64,000 nt of DNA from Bacteroidales bacterium (lineage in GTDB: Bacteria; Bacteroidota; Bacteroidia; Bacteroidales; UBA932). The stretch spans positions 45,841 through 109,840 of the forward strand of contig JAFXFS010000003.1 in NCBI GenBank assembly GCA_017513445.1. The letters run 5' to 3'. Below are positions 1-9,155 of the stretch, in pieces. The notes under the pieces were generated by a model. It was not told the DNA's origin. It saw nothing but the letters and a program-made list of their open reading frames with translations, and made no database searches. Each line of letters starts with the position of its first letter. The stretch's first letter is position 1. Both the position numbers and the translations under genes were made by a program.

Positions 1-1
1 A

Positions 2-427
2 CAGAACTATTTGGTTGATATTGGCGAAATAGTATGTAAAGGGTTGAGTTCTAAAGGTTTACCTTGGAAGATTGGTGTGGATAAACCTATTGACGGAAAT
101 CAGAATCCGGGAGAGCAGATGCAGTCAATAATAGACGTCACAGATTGCGCAGTTGTTACATCAGGAAATTACAGAAAATTCTATATTAAGGATGGCAAGA
201 AATATTCTCACACGATCAATCCGAAGATAGGTTACCCTGTCGATCATAATCTGTTAAGTGCTACGGTAGTAGCTGAGAGTGGGGCTATTGCAGATGCCTA
301 TGCTACCTGGTTTATGGTTCTGGGACTTGAGGGAACAAAGAGCGTGTTAGACTCATTAGATGGAATCCAAGTACTCCTTATTTATGGAGATAATGATGAT
401 ATGAAAGTTTATTCAACAATAAAATAA
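2..427 (+). CDS. apbE: FAD:protein FMN transferase (ApbE family), 3' part only
   Basis: The reading frame is open to the left edge, so the N-terminal part lies outside the window and about 141 residues are visible. ApbE enzymes use FAD to attach FMN covalently to a Thr/Ser of exported flavoproteins such as Rnf and Nqr subunits, and are usually periplasmic lipoproteins. Visible family motifs are the TSGNYRKFY segment, the HTINPKIGYPV segment and the C-terminal ADAYATW segment, whose Asp and Thr correspond to the Mg-binding residues. Two oddities: the usual Gly-Gly of the VxIGGE motif is reduced to a single Gly (VDIGE), and the Thr of the P-x-TG motif is Ile (PKIG). It precedes the D-aminoacylase gene by 5 nt and is probably cotranscribed with it. 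The family call is firm; full activity is less certain. Confidence 0.85.
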   Translation, partial: QNYLVDIGEIVCKGLSSKGLPWKIGVDKPIDGNQNPGEQMQSIIDVTDCAVVTSGNYRKFYIKDGKKYSHTINPKIGYPVDHNLLSATVVAESGAIADAYATWFMVLGLEGTKSVLDSLDGIQVLLIYGDNDDMKVYSTIK

Positions 428-432
428 TTAAG

Positions 433-2091
433 ATGGATAGAAGAGATTTTTTAAAGACTACCGCTTTGGCGGGAGCTGCGTTGGGAGTAGGGTTATATGG
501 TTGTAAACCAACAACTAAGGAACATTTTGATACCTTAATTAAAGATGGAACAATTTACACAGGTGATGGTGGTAAACCATTCAAAGGAGATATAGGTATA
601 AAAGATGGAAAAATCGCAGCTATTGGAAATTTAGGCAAGTCTGCTGAACAAATAGTTGATGCCAAGGGACTTGCTGTTTCTCCAGGGTTTGTTGATATCC
701 ACTCTCATTCTGATTCTGCATTATTGGATTGTCCGTTAAATGATAGTCGCATCTACCAGGGAATTACAACTGAAATTGGTGGTAACTGCGGAGGATCGCC
801 ATTCCCATACTCTGACAGTTATTATTTGAAGAATAAAGATACACTTCGTAAAGGGTATCCTTTCTGGCAAAATATTGATGGCTTCTATGATGCATTGAGA
901 AAGAATAAGTTAGGAGTCAATTATGGTAGTTTTGTAGGTCACGGAGATATTCGTTCAATAGTTGTTGGTGATAATGATGTTGAGGCAACACCTGAACAAA
1001 TTGAGAAGATGAAAGCTCTATTGGAAGAGACTTTGGAAAAGGGTGCAGTGGGGCTTTCTGTTGGCTTGGAGTATGCACCGGGATCCTATGCTACAAACAA
1101 GGAGTTGGTTGAATTACAAAAGGTTGTCGCTAAGCATAATAAACTTTATGCTGTTCACAATAGAAATGAGGATAATAGAACAGAAGAGGCGGTTAAAGAG
1201 GTCATAGATATGGCTCGTGAAGCAGGCGTGAGGGTTCAACAATCTCACCTTAAAGCACTTTATGCTCCAAACTGGCACAAAGCAGAATCTTTGATGAAAA
1301 TGATTGAAGATGCTCATAATCAAGGAATTGATATTGCATTTGACAGATATCCATACATTGCTTATGCAACATCATTAAGAACATTTATTCCATTAAAATA
1401 TAGACAGGGTTCTAATTCAGAAGTGTTGGCGAGATTAAAAGATCGAGAGATATCAAAACTTATCGGAGAATATACAGATTCACGTATTGCCTATATCGGT
1501 GGACCTCAGAATGTTCTTATAACACAAGTTGGCGATAGTAAATTCGATAAATATACAGGCAAGAGTCTTAAAGAGTGTTGTGAAATGACAGGATTAAATC
1601 AATGGGAATTTATAAGAACATTCTTGATTGATGATAATTTAAGACCTGATATGGTTGCTTATGGAATGAAAGAGGAGAATGTGAAGTTGTTCCTCTCTCA
1701 TCCACTTGGAATGCCGGCATCAGATGGTGAAGTCTTCTCTCCTGTGGGAGTTTTGTCAAATGCGACCCCTCACCCACGTTCGTATGGTACATTCCCTCGT
1801 TTTCTTGGAAAATATGTGAGAGAGGGTGGGGTATGCTCACTCGCTGAAGGTATTAAAAAATGTACCTCTCTTCCTGCTTCACGTATTGGACTGAAAGATA
1901 GAGGTTTGCTATCATTGAATTATAATGCTGACATCGTTATTTTCAATCCTGATACAATAATTGATACAGCAACATTCCAGAAGCCTCACCAATTCCCAAT
2001 AGGTATTAAAGATGTATTTGTAAATGGTGCCTGGACAATTAAAGATGGCAAGGCAACAGGCGCTTTGGCAGGATCTGTTTTAGAGTTCTAA
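433..2091 (+). CDS. exported N-acyl-D-amino-acid deacylase (D-aminoacylase), amidohydrolase superfamily
   Basis: 552 residues. The N-terminus MDRRDFLKTTALAGAALG is a twin-arginine export signal, and Cys24 in LYGC could be a lipobox, so the enzyme probably works in the periplasm. The body is an amidohydrolase: His90-x-His92 in DIHSHSD, Cys119 in GGNCGG, His242 in AVHNRNED, His272 in QQSHLK and Asp431 in ASDGE match the metal-binding and catalytic residues known for D-aminoacylases. These hydrolyse N-acyl-D-amino acids and related D-amino-acid amides or dipeptides, which fits recycling of cell-wall or diet-derived D-amino acids. Length is slightly above the family norm because of the signal. 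It follows apbE by 5 nt and ends at a strong terminator. Dihydroorotase-like amidohydrolases are less likely because of the conserved Cys. Confidence 0.88.
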   Translation: MDRRDFLKTTALAGAALGVGLYGCKPTTKEHFDTLIKDGTIYTGDGGKPFKGDIGIKDGKIAAIGNLGKSAEQIVDAKGLAVSPGFVDIHSHSDSALLDCPLNDSRIYQGITTEIGGNCGGSPFPYSDSYYLKNKDTLRKGYPFWQNIDGFYDALRKNKLGVNYGSFVGHGDIRSIVVGDNDVEATPEQIEKMKALLEETLEKGAVGLSVGLEYAPGSYATNKELVELQKVVAKHNKLYAVHNRNEDNRTEEAVKEVIDMAREAGVRVQQSHLKALYAPNWHKAESLMKMIEDAHNQGIDIAFDRYPYIAYATSLRTFIPLKYRQGSNSEVLARLKDREISKLIGEYTDSRIAYIGGPQNVLITQVGDSKFDKYTGKSLKECCEMTGLNQWEFIRTFLIDDNLRPDMVAYGMKEENVKLFLSHPLGMPASDGEVFSPVGVLSNATPHPRSYGTFPRFLGKYVREGGVCSLAEGIKKCTSLPASRIGLKDRGLLSLNYNADIVIFNPDTIIDTATFQKPHQFPIGIKDVFVNGAWTIKDGKATGALAGSVLEF

Positions 2092-2110
2092 GTACTGCCT
2101 TGTAAACAAA

Positions 2111-2151
2111 AAAATGTGTATCTCAAATTGATGGGATACACATTTTTTTAT
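2111..2151. terminator. bidirectional intrinsic terminator between convergent genes
   Basis: A perfect 12-bp inverted repeat (2111-2122 with 2135-2146, 12-nt loop) is flanked by A-rich sequence on the left and a T run on the right. It can therefore terminate both the D-aminoacylase transcript (+) and the serC-to-ROK operon (-). Confidence 0.88.
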
Positions 2152-2168
2152 TTAAGCTAATCGCTTGA

Positions 2169-3122
2169 TTACCAAGCAAGTGCGCTTGCACCAAGGATTG
2201 CAACATCAGACTCTTTCAATGCAGAAGGTATAATCTTGATTTTACCTTTCCAGATGCTTAGAAGATTAGCCTCCATCGCCTCTCTGATTGGTTCCATAAT
2301 GAATTTGCCGGCACGAGCAAGACCTCCGAATAGAACAATAGCTTCAGGAGCGCTGAATGAAACAAAGTCAGCAAATTTTTCACCAAGTTTTTTACCTGTA
2401 TAGTTGAAGACTTCAATTGCAATTTTATCTCCCTCAAGAGCAGCTTCGTAAACATCTTTAGAGGTAATCTCCTCAATGTTTCTAAGCAAACTTGGCTCTT
2501 TTGAGAACTCTAACCATTCGCGAGCAGTTCTTGCAACGCCGATTGCGGAGGTGTATGCTTCAAGACAACCCTTTTTACCGCAACCGCAAACGCGACCATT
2601 CTCTCTAACACAGCAAGTGTGTCCCAATTCGCCTGCGAAACCATCGTGGCCATAAACCAATTCTCCATTAACGATAATACCGCTACCAACTCCTGTTCCA
2701 AGTGTAATCATAATGAAGTTTTTCATTCCTCTCGCTGCTCCGTATGTCATCTCTCCAACAGCTGCTGCATTTGCATCATTAGTAACTGTAACAGGAATTC
2801 CATTTAATTGAGAGCTGATTGTGTCAGCAAGATAGACAACTTTACCTTTGCACCAAGGTAGATTTGCTGCATCTTCGATAGTACCTCTATAATAGTTGCC
2901 ATTAGGTGCACCGATACCTACGCCATATATGCTTTCAAATCCAACCTCTTCAGTCAATTTAAGGATGGTATCACTGATCGATTTTAGAAAAATATCTCCT
3001 TGATCAGCTTCATATTTAGATGTAATAACTGTTTGGCAAACAATATTACCTCTTCTGTCAACTACTCCAATTTTGGTTGATTGACCTCCAATGTCAACAC
3101 CAACTACGTATTCTTTTTCCAT
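2169..3122 (-). CDS. ROK family sugar kinase (glucokinase-like)
   Basis: 317 residues, the normal length for single-domain ROK kinases; there is no N-terminal DNA-binding domain, so it is an enzyme and not a ROK repressor. Visible are the phosphate-binding DIGGQSTKIGV near residue 10, the catalytic Asp in TNDANAAAVGE, the GTGVGSG loop, the ELGH metal/sugar motif and the zinc-binding CGCGKKGCLE signature. The family phosphorylates glucose or related hexoses (N-acetylmannosamine, fructose) in the cytoplasm. It is the last gene of the serC operon, 6 nt after an MFS sugar permease, which suggests the permease imports the sugar this kinase phosphorylates. Glucose is the most likely substrate but the sequence does not prove it. 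Confidence 0.9.
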   Translation of the reverse strand: MEKEYVVGVDIGGQSTKIGVVDRRGNIVCQTVITSKYEADQGDIFLKSISDTILKLTEEVGFESIYGVGIGAPNGNYYRGTIEDAANLPWCKGKVVYLADTISSQLNGIPVTVTNDANAAAVGEMTYGAARGMKNFIMITLGTGVGSGIIVNGELVYGHDGFAGELGHTCCVRENGRVCGCGKKGCLEAYTSAIGVARTAREWLEFSKEPSLLRNIEEITSKDVYEAALEGDKIAIEVFNYTGKKLGEKFADFVSFSAPEAIVLFGGLARAGKFIMEPIREAMEANLLSIWKGKIKIIPSALKESDVAILGASALAW

Positions 3123-3128
3123 TCTTAA

Positions 3129-4445
3129 TTATTTTGTAACGATATCTTTATTAACATTCTTTGAACCAACCAATGCATAGAATAAAATATATGCAGCACA
3201 AAGAACAACAACTATGTAACTTGTTTGGAATGAGTGAGTTATGTCAGCAATCCAACCTTGTAGAGGGATAAGAATACCACCACCGCAAACCATTGTCATA
3301 AATGCACCAGATGCGATAGCTGTATATTTACCTAAACCTTCTACAGCCATATTGAAGATACCTCCCCACATAACTGAAGTACAAAGACCTACAAGAATTA
3401 GAGCAAAAATACCAACAGGAACTTTAGCAGCTACGAAGCTACCTTCTGAACCATTGAATCCGAATGCTGTAACCATAATATCTGATGGAGCAAACATTCC
3501 AATAAGAACTAGAACTATTGAAATAGAAGCTACGCAAGAGATAAGAGCTTTACTTGAGAATTTACCAGCAAGGATACCTCCAAGAAGACGTCCAACAAGC
3601 ATTAGCAACCAATACATAGCAGCCATTGTAGCAGCGATACCTGCATCCATTCCGATACCAGGAGTTGCTGCATCTGGAGCAGATGTTAGATATTGCAACA
3701 AGTATGTTGGCGTACCAACTTCAACACCCATATATAGGAAGATTGCAAGGATACCAAGATTGAAGTGTCTGAAAGAGAATGCACTGTGTTTGTCCTTAAT
3801 TTTAGGTTCGTTAGCACTCTTAGCAGGAGCTGATTCTTGTTCTGGTTCAGGAATTCTAGAGATAAGAAGAACCACGAAAGCAACAGCGAAAATAGCTAAT
3901 GCAATAAATAGTGCAGGGTTTGCATCACCGATAGTAGCTTTTGTAGCATCACCAATCAAAGAACCCATAAGGATTGTTACGAAAACTGCTGAGAATGAGT
4001 TAAGTACACCACCGAATTGGATAAGTTGGTTTCCTTTGTTTCCACCACCACCCAATGTGTTAAGCATAGGGTTAACTACACAGTTTAGCATACACATACA
4101 GAAACCAGCAATAAATGCACCAATTAGATATACCCAGAAGCTTTGGATAGAATCCCATCCTGACATATATTGAAGAAATACTCCAACAAAGCCGACAATA
4201 ATAGCAAGAAGAGCAGTCTTCTTATAACCAAATCTCTTTAATAGAATTCCAGAAGGAATACCCATCACTGCATAAGCAATAAAGTTTGCAGCATTACCTA
4301 ATTGTGAAGCAAAGTTTGATGCTCCGAATTGATTCTTTACAATCACTGCCATAGGTGAGCATAGGTTTGTCACAAATGCAATCATCGCAAATAGTGCAAA
4401 CATCATCGCGATAGGCAGTACATAGCTTTTCTTTGTTTGTCCCAT
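3129..4445 (-). CDS. MFS sugar permease (FucP/glucose-galactose-type)
   Basis: 438 residues, almost entirely hydrophobic with about 12 predicted membrane helices and a charged central loop near residues 205-225, as expected for a major facilitator transporter. The N-terminal half has the arrangement common in Bacteroidetes sugar:H+ symporters (SGILLKRFGYKKTALL between helices 2 and 3). It lies 6 nt upstream of a ROK kinase and 16 nt downstream of a DUF1015 gene, so uptake and phosphorylation of the same sugar are likely coupled. The specific substrate (glucose, fucose, N-acetyl sugar) cannot be read from sequence alone. Confidence 0.83.
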   Translation of the reverse strand: MGQTKKSYVLPIAMMFALFAMIAFVTNLCSPMAVIVKNQFGASNFASQLGNAANFIAYAVMGIPSGILLKRFGYKKTALLAIIVGFVGVFLQYMSGWDSIQSFWVYLIGAFIAGFCMCMLNCVVNPMLNTLGGGGNKGNQLIQFGGVLNSFSAVFVTILMGSLIGDATKATIGDANPALFIALAIFAVAFVVLLISRIPEPEQESAPAKSANEPKIKDKHSAFSFRHFNLGILAIFLYMGVEVGTPTYLLQYLTSAPDAATPGIGMDAGIAATMAAMYWLLMLVGRLLGGILAGKFSSKALISCVASISIVLVLIGMFAPSDIMVTAFGFNGSEGSFVAAKVPVGIFALILVGLCTSVMWGGIFNMAVEGLGKYTAIASGAFMTMVCGGGILIPLQGWIADITHSFQTSYIVVVLCAAYILFYALVGSKNVNKDIVTK

Positions 4446-4461
4446 CTTTTTATTTATTTAG

Positions 4462-5700
4462 TTATTTTAATTCGTGTATTGCAAGGCCTGAACGTAATTT
4501 TGGTTCAAACCAAGTAGTTTTAGGAGGCATAATGTTTCCGCTGTCTGCAATATCTACCAATTGTTTCATTGATACAGGATATAGTGCAAATGCAACTACC
4601 ATTTCGCCGCTATCTACGCGTTTGCTCAACTCTCCAAGACCTCTGATTCCACCTACGAAATCAATTCTCTTTGATGTGCGTAAATCCTTGATGTCCAATA
4701 TTTTATCTAATACAAGGTCTGATAGAATGGTAACATCTAAAACACCGATTGGGTCTTCATCATTATAGCGACCCTCTTTAGCAGTAAGACTATACCACTC
4801 CCCTCCGAGATACATTGAGAAGTTATGAAGAGCATTTGGAGTATAGATCTCTTTGCCAACTTTTTCAACGATGAAGTCATCTTCAACTCTCTTGATAAAC
4901 TCTTCAGGTGATAGACCATTGAGATCCTTAACAACTCTATTGTAGTCAATAATTTTCAAGTGACTTTCAGGGAATACAACCGCCATAAAGAAATTATACT
5001 CCTCATTACCGGTGTGATTTGGATTTTGTGCCTTCTTCTCAGCTCCAACAAGAGCAGCTGCAGCAGTTCTATGGTGGCCATCAGCAACATAGAAAGCAGG
5101 CATTTGAGCAAATGTTTCAGTTATGGTATTAATTGTTTCAGGATCCTCAATTACCCAAAAGTGGTGTCCAAAACCATCTTCTGCTACGAAATCATACTCA
5201 GCTGGGTGCTTTGTAATTTCATTAACAATTGAGTTAATTGTTTCATTATCAGGATAAGAGAAGAATACAGGTTCGATGTTAGCGTTTTGATTTCTAACGT
5301 GAATCATTCTATCTTCCTCTTTATCTTTACGAGTAAGTTCGTGTTTTTTAATATTGCCACAAAGATAATCCTCCACATTTGCACAAACTACAAGGCCATA
5401 TTGAGTCCTGCCATTCATAGTTTGAGCATATACATAGTAGTTTTCCTTACTATCTTGGACAAGCCATCCACGCTCTTTCCATAATTTGTAATTTTCAACA
5501 GCTTTATCGTAAGCAGGTTGTGAATGTTCGTCAATAATTGGATCGAAATCAATTTCAGGTTTAATGATATGAAGAAGAGATTTTTCTCCAGCTTCATCTT
5601 TAGCTTCCACTGAATTCAAAACATCATAAGGACGAGAAGCAACTTCGCTTGCAATCTCTTTTGGTGGGCGTATAGCCGCAAAAGGTTTAATTTTTACCAT
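4462..5700 (-). CDS. DUF1015 family protein (SerC-linked)
   Basis: 412 residues, full length for the DUF1015 family. The conserved core motif ADGHHRTAAA is present near the middle, as is the N-terminal IKPFAAIRPP segment typical of the family. The biochemical function is not established. The family is frequently encoded beside serA and serC, and here it sits 3 nt after serA, so a role linked to phosphoserine or serine metabolism is inferred from context. No signal peptide or membrane segment is apparent, so the protein is presumably cytoplasmic. Confidence 0.88.
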   Translation of the reverse strand: MVKIKPFAAIRPPKEIASEVASRPYDVLNSVEAKDEAGEKSLLHIIKPEIDFDPIIDEHSQPAYDKAVENYKLWKERGWLVQDSKENYYVYAQTMNGRTQYGLVVCANVEDYLCGNIKKHELTRKDKEEDRMIHVRNQNANIEPVFFSYPDNETINSIVNEITKHPAEYDFVAEDGFGHHFWVIEDPETINTITETFAQMPAFYVADGHHRTAAAALVGAEKKAQNPNHTGNEEYNFFMAVVFPESHLKIIDYNRVVKDLNGLSPEEFIKRVEDDFIVEKVGKEIYTPNALHNFSMYLGGEWYSLTAKEGRYNDEDPIGVLDVTILSDLVLDKILDIKDLRTSKRIDFVGGIRGLGELSKRVDSGEMVVAFALYPVSMKQLVDIADSGNIMPPKTTWFEPKLRSGLAIHELK

Positions 5701-5703
5701 AGC

Positions 5704-6624
5704 TTATTTATTCAATTGGAAAGTTTTATCACCAGTTGTGAAGAATTTTACAATTTGGTTTGCTGCAGCAAGACCTGCATTGATGTTGGCCTCAGCTGTC
5801 TCTGCACCCATCTTTTTAGGAGTAGCAAAGACTCTTTTGCCAAATTTTTCATTCAATTCAGCTTGATTGTCAGCTGCAATATCTGTTACATATTTCAAAT
5901 CCTCTCTCTCTGTCAAAACCTTAACAAGTTCCTCCTCATTAATAACCTCTTTTCTTGCAGTATTAACAAGGCAACCACCCTTCGGCATCTTTGAGATCAA
6001 ATCATAGCCAATAGATTTTTTTGTTTGTGGAGTTGCAGGAATATGTAGAGATACAAAGTTTGATTTGCTATATAGTTCATCAAGATCTTTTGCCACTGTA
6101 ACATCGTCTGCTTCAATTTTTTCGGCAGGTAGGAATGGGTCAAAAGCAATAATGTTCATACCAAAACCTTTAGCAATTTTAGCAACCAAACGACCTACAT
6201 TTCCGTATGCCTGAATACCTAGAGTTTTACCCTTAAGTTCAGCACCTGTGCCTGCAGTGAATTGATTTCTAGATATGTAAACCATCATTCCAAGTGCAAG
6301 TTCTGCTACTGCATTAGAGTTTTGGCCAGGAGTGTTCATAGCAACTACTCCTTTCGCAGTGCAGGCCTCAAGATCAAGATTGTCAAATCCAGCCCCTGCA
6401 CGAACCACAATCTTAAGGTTCTTCGCTGCTTCAACAACCTCTTTTGTAACTTTGTCAGAGCGAACAATCAACGCATCAGCATCTGCTACAGCTTCAAGAA
6501 GTTCCTCTTTTGAACCATATTTTTCAAGAAGAGCAAGTGTATTCCCACTCTCTTCAACAATTTTACGAATGCCATCAACCGCTGCCTTAGCAAATGGTTT
6601 TTCTGTTGCAACTAATACTTTCAT
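5704..6624 (-). CDS. serA: D-3-phosphoglycerate dehydrogenase, short type with catalytic Lys
   Basis: 306 residues. It oxidises 3-phosphoglycerate to 3-phosphohydroxypyruvate with NAD, the first step of serine synthesis. Visible features: a substrate-loop region VRAGAGFDN near residue 75, a Rossmann dinucleotide motif GIQAYGNVG near 136, catalytic Arg224 in NTARKE and Glu256. The position usually held by the catalytic His (TPH-x-GA) is Lys270 in TPKKMGAET. This Lys form is known for Bacteroidales and Entamoeba PGDH. There is no C-terminal ACT domain, so classical serine feedback through ACT is not expected. It is 6 nt downstream of serC and clearly cotranscribed with it. Confidence 0.94.
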   Translation of the reverse strand: MKVLVATEKPFAKAAVDGIRKIVEESGNTLALLEKYGSKEELLEAVADADALIVRSDKVTKEVVEAAKNLKIVVRAGAGFDNLDLEACTAKGVVAMNTPGQNSNAVAELALGMMVYISRNQFTAGTGAELKGKTLGIQAYGNVGRLVAKIAKGFGMNIIAFDPFLPAEKIEADDVTVAKDLDELYSKSNFVSLHIPATPQTKKSIGYDLISKMPKGGCLVNTARKEVINEEELVKVLTEREDLKYVTDIAADNQAELNEKFGKRVFATPKKMGAETAEANINAGLAAANQIVKFFTTGDKTFQLNK

Positions 6625-6630
6625 ATCTCA

Positions 6631-7704
6631 CTATTTATGAAGTTTTTCAAATTCTTGCATACACTCAACAAGAGCTTCAACGCTCTCCTTAGGACAAGCA
6701 TTATAGATAGATGCTCTGAAACCACCAACAGAACGGTGTCCCTTAATACCTACCATACCTCTCTCCTTAGCAAATGCCATAAATTCATCTTGAAGGGACT
6801 CATAGCCAGGAGCCATAACGAAACATACATTCATAATAGAACGATCCTCTTTGGCTGCTGTACCTACGAATAGAGGGTTGCGGTCAATCTCTCCGTAAAG
6901 TAAATCAGCTTTCTCTTGATTGATCTTATTCATTGCTTCAACACCACCCATACTCTTAACCCATTTAAGAGTCTCTGTCATAACGAAAATAGGGAATACA
7001 GGAGGAGTGTTAAACATAGATTCTCCATCGATATGAGTTCTATAGTCAAGCATTGTAGGAAGGTGTCTTGTAACTTTGCCAAGAATATCTTTACGTACAA
7101 TAGCGAAAATAACTCCGGCAGGACCTACATTTTTCTGAGCTCCACCATAGATAAGAGCATATTTGCTTACATCAACAGGGCGACTCATAATATCAGATGA
7201 CATATCTGCAACAAGATTTACAGGACAATCCATATCATATTTGATCTCTGTTCCGTAAATTGTATTGTTTGTAGTGATGTGGAAGTAGTCCAAATCTTCA
7301 GGAATTACATAATCTTTTGGTATATAACTATATGTTTTATCCGCTGAAGAAGCGATACAGATAGCATTTCCTAAACCTTTTGCCTCTTTGAGAGCTTTTT
7401 TAGCCCAAACGCCAGTTTCAAGATATCCGGCTTTGTTCTCAAGAAGGTTCATTGCAACATATAGGAACTGAAGGCTCGCACCTCCACCTAAAAATATAAC
7501 TTCATAATTATCAGGAATATTTAGAAGTTCTTTCCAAAGGGAACGACACTCATTCATAACAGATTCCCACTCTTTTGTGCGGTGAGAAATCTCAATTATA
7601 GACATACCGGTGCCTTTAAAATCTTGTAAAGCAGCAATCGCAGCCTCAATAGCAGGTTTTGGTAGAACGCAAGGACCTGCATTAAAATTGTGAACTTTTT
7701 TCAT
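6631..7704 (-). CDS. serC: phosphoserine aminotransferase
   Basis: 357 residues, the normal size for SerC. This PLP enzyme converts 3-phosphohydroxypyruvate and glutamate to phosphoserine, and also acts in pyridoxal phosphate synthesis in many bacteria. The N-terminal [11 protein letters not shown] motif, the [10 protein letters not shown] segment, and the [13 protein letters not shown] motif with the PLP-binding Lys are all intact. It is the first gene of a five-gene minus-strand operon (serC, serA, DUF1015, MFS, ROK) and has its own promoter in the 63-nt gap after pyrI. Confidence 0.96.
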   Translation of the reverse strand: MKKVHNFNAGPCVLPKPAIEAAIAALQDFKGTGMSIIEISHRTKEWESVMNECRSLWKELLNIPDNYEVIFLGGGASLQFLYVAMNLLENKAGYLETGVWAKKALKEAKGLGNAICIASSADKTYSYIPKDYVIPEDLDYFHITTNNTIYGTEIKYDMDCPVNLVADMSSDIMSRPVDVSKYALIYGGAQKNVGPAGVIFAIVRKDILGKVTRHLPTMLDYRTHIDGESMFNTPPVFPIFVMTETLKWVKSMGGVEAMNKINQEKADLLYGEIDRNPLFVGTAAKEDRSIMNVCFVMAPGYESLQDEFMAFAKERGMVGIKGHRSVGGFRASIYNACPKESVEALVECMQEFEKLHK

Positions 7705-7742
7705 ATCTAAATAATATTTTTTTAATTTTTTTGACTATCTAA

Positions 7743-7750
7743 CAAAGATA
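7743..7750 (-). promoter_or_regulatory. Bacteroidetes-type -7 box for the serC operon
   Basis: Read on the minus strand the sequence is TATCTTTG, an exact match to the Bacteroidetes consensus TAnnTTTG. It lies about 39 nt upstream of the serC ATG, in the only gap before the operon. A clear -33 TTG partner is not obvious. Confidence 0.6.
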
Positions 7751-7767
7751 ATAAAAAGATGTAAATC

Positions 7768-8247
7768 TTATCTATTATTAGTAACAATTTGTATCTCTTT
7801 GTTTGAAGTTGATTTCTCGCAGAAATGACACTTTAGAAGTACTTCACCATCTTTAACAGTTGTTCTAAATGATGTCTGTATCTTTTCGTGGTTGGTTACG
7901 CAAACCGGATTGGCACATTTGATTGCACCTATGACACTCTCTGGAATCGAAAGCAGTTTCTTCTCAACTACAACAAAATCCTTAATGATATTTACTGTAG
8001 CTTTTGGTGCTATAAGTGCAATGTAATTCAATTCATCATCCTCGAAAAATTTCTCAGCAATTTTGATGATTCCCTTCTTTCCATACTGTTTGCTGTCAAG
8101 GTTAAATCCAATTGTAATTTGATTTTTGCAATCTCTTAACTTTAAAATATCTAAAACTCTGAATAGTTGTTCAGCAGGAATATGGTCTAATACTGTGCCA
8201 TTTTTAATGGCACTCACCTTTAGATGTTTTTCTGATAAATTTTCCAT
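7768..8247 (-). CDS. pyrI: aspartate carbamoyltransferase regulatory subunit
   Basis: 159 residues, typical for PyrI. It binds the nucleotide effectors of aspartate transcarbamoylase and joins catalytic trimers through a zinc domain. The zinc site is complete: a C-x4-C pair in KCANPVC and a C-x2-C pair in LKCHFC near the C-terminus. The N-terminal allosteric domain contains the expected VSAIKNGTVLDHIP start. It follows pyrB by 2 nt, the common pyrB-pyrI arrangement, so the enzyme here should be the allosterically controlled form. Confidence 0.95.
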   Translation of the reverse strand: MENLSEKHLKVSAIKNGTVLDHIPAEQLFRVLDILKLRDCKNQITIGFNLDSKQYGKKGIIKIAEKFFEDDELNYIALIAPKATVNIIKDFVVVEKKLLSIPESVIGAIKCANPVCVTNHEKIQTSFRTTVKDGEVLLKCHFCEKSTSNKEIQIVTNNR

Positions 8248-8249
8248 AA

Positions 8250-9155
8250 CTATTTGTATCCCAATAAGTAAGCAATAATGGCCATTCTTACATACATACC
8301 ATTTTCGGCTTGTTTGTAGAAGTAGGCATATTTGGTATCATCTACATCTGTAGAGATCTCGTTTAGACGAGGAAGCGGGTGAAGAATTTTCATATTAGGT
8401 TTCACATTATCTAACATAGATTTTTCCAATCTGTAGAAATTCTTAACCTTTTCGTACTCCATAAGATCGGTAAATCTCTCTTGTTGTACGCGAGTCATAT
8501 AGATAATATCGCTATCGTTAAGGTGGTCGCTTAATTGACGAGTCTCAGTATATGGAATACCCTTGCCATCAAGCCACTCCTTATATTCAGATGGCAACAT
8601 TAACTCATCTGGCGAGGTGAATACAAAATTTGGAGAGAAGTGAGACATTGCTTGAAGAAGTGAGTGTACAGTTCTTCCATATTTTAAGTCACCTACCATA
8701 TTGATTTTCAAATCATTAAGTTTGCCTTGTGTCTGTTTTATGGAATATAAATCCAATAGAGTTTGTGATGGGTGTTGATTGGCTCCGTCACCTGCATTAA
8801 CCACAGGAACTGAGGCAATTTCCGAGGCATATCGTGATGCACCTTCGAGTGGGTGACGCATAACAATAAGATCAACATAATTTGACACCATTTTTATAGT
8901 GTCTTTAAGAGATTCGCCTTTGGTAATACTAGTATTTCCAGTATCTGAAAAACCAATAACCCTGGCACCTAACCTGTTGCTTGCTGTCTCAAAACTCAAC
9001 CTTGTGCGTGTTGATGGCTCGAAGAAGATACAAGCAATCACCTTCCCGGCAAGAATATTCTGAGATTTATTCTTCTCAAATTCTGCCGCAATCTCTAAAA
9101 TGTGGAGAATTTCCTCCTTAGAGAAGTCGTGGATTGAAATTAAACTCTTTGGCAT
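8250..9155 (-). CDS. pyrB: aspartate carbamoyltransferase catalytic subunit
   Basis: 301 residues, full length. It joins carbamoyl phosphate and aspartate in the first committed step of pyrimidine synthesis. The carbamoyl phosphate motif [15 protein letters not shown] lies near residue 47, the MRHPLEGA loop and the HPLPRLNEI segment near the C-terminus are intact, and the active-site Ser-Thr-Arg-Thr-Arg is unaltered. Its start overlaps the end of the upstream IMPACT-family gene by 16 nt, which implies translational coupling, and pyrI follows 2 nt later. Confidence 0.96.
   Translation of the reverse strand: MPKSLISIHDFSKEEILHILEIAAEFEKNKSQNILAGKVIACIFFEPSTRTRLSFETASNRLGARVIGFSDTGNTSITKGESLKDTIKMVSNYVDLIVMRHPLEGASRYASEIASVPVVNAGDGANQHPSQTLLDLYSIKQTQGKLNDLKINMVGDLKYGRTVHSLLQAMSHFSPNFVFTSPDELMLPSEYKEWLDGKGIPYTETRQLSDHLNDSDIIYMTRVQQERFTDLMEYEKVKNFYRLEKSMLDNVKPNMKILHPLPRLNEISTDVDDTKYAYFYKQAENGMYVRMAIIAYLLGYK

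Noticed and set aside
3241..4173. 310-codon open frame on the plus strand, antisense to the MFS permease gene
   Set aside because: It lies entirely within a recognised gene, its translation is a low-complexity Ile/Pro/Ala/Arg mix typical of the reverse frame of a membrane protein, and it has no promoter or family motif.
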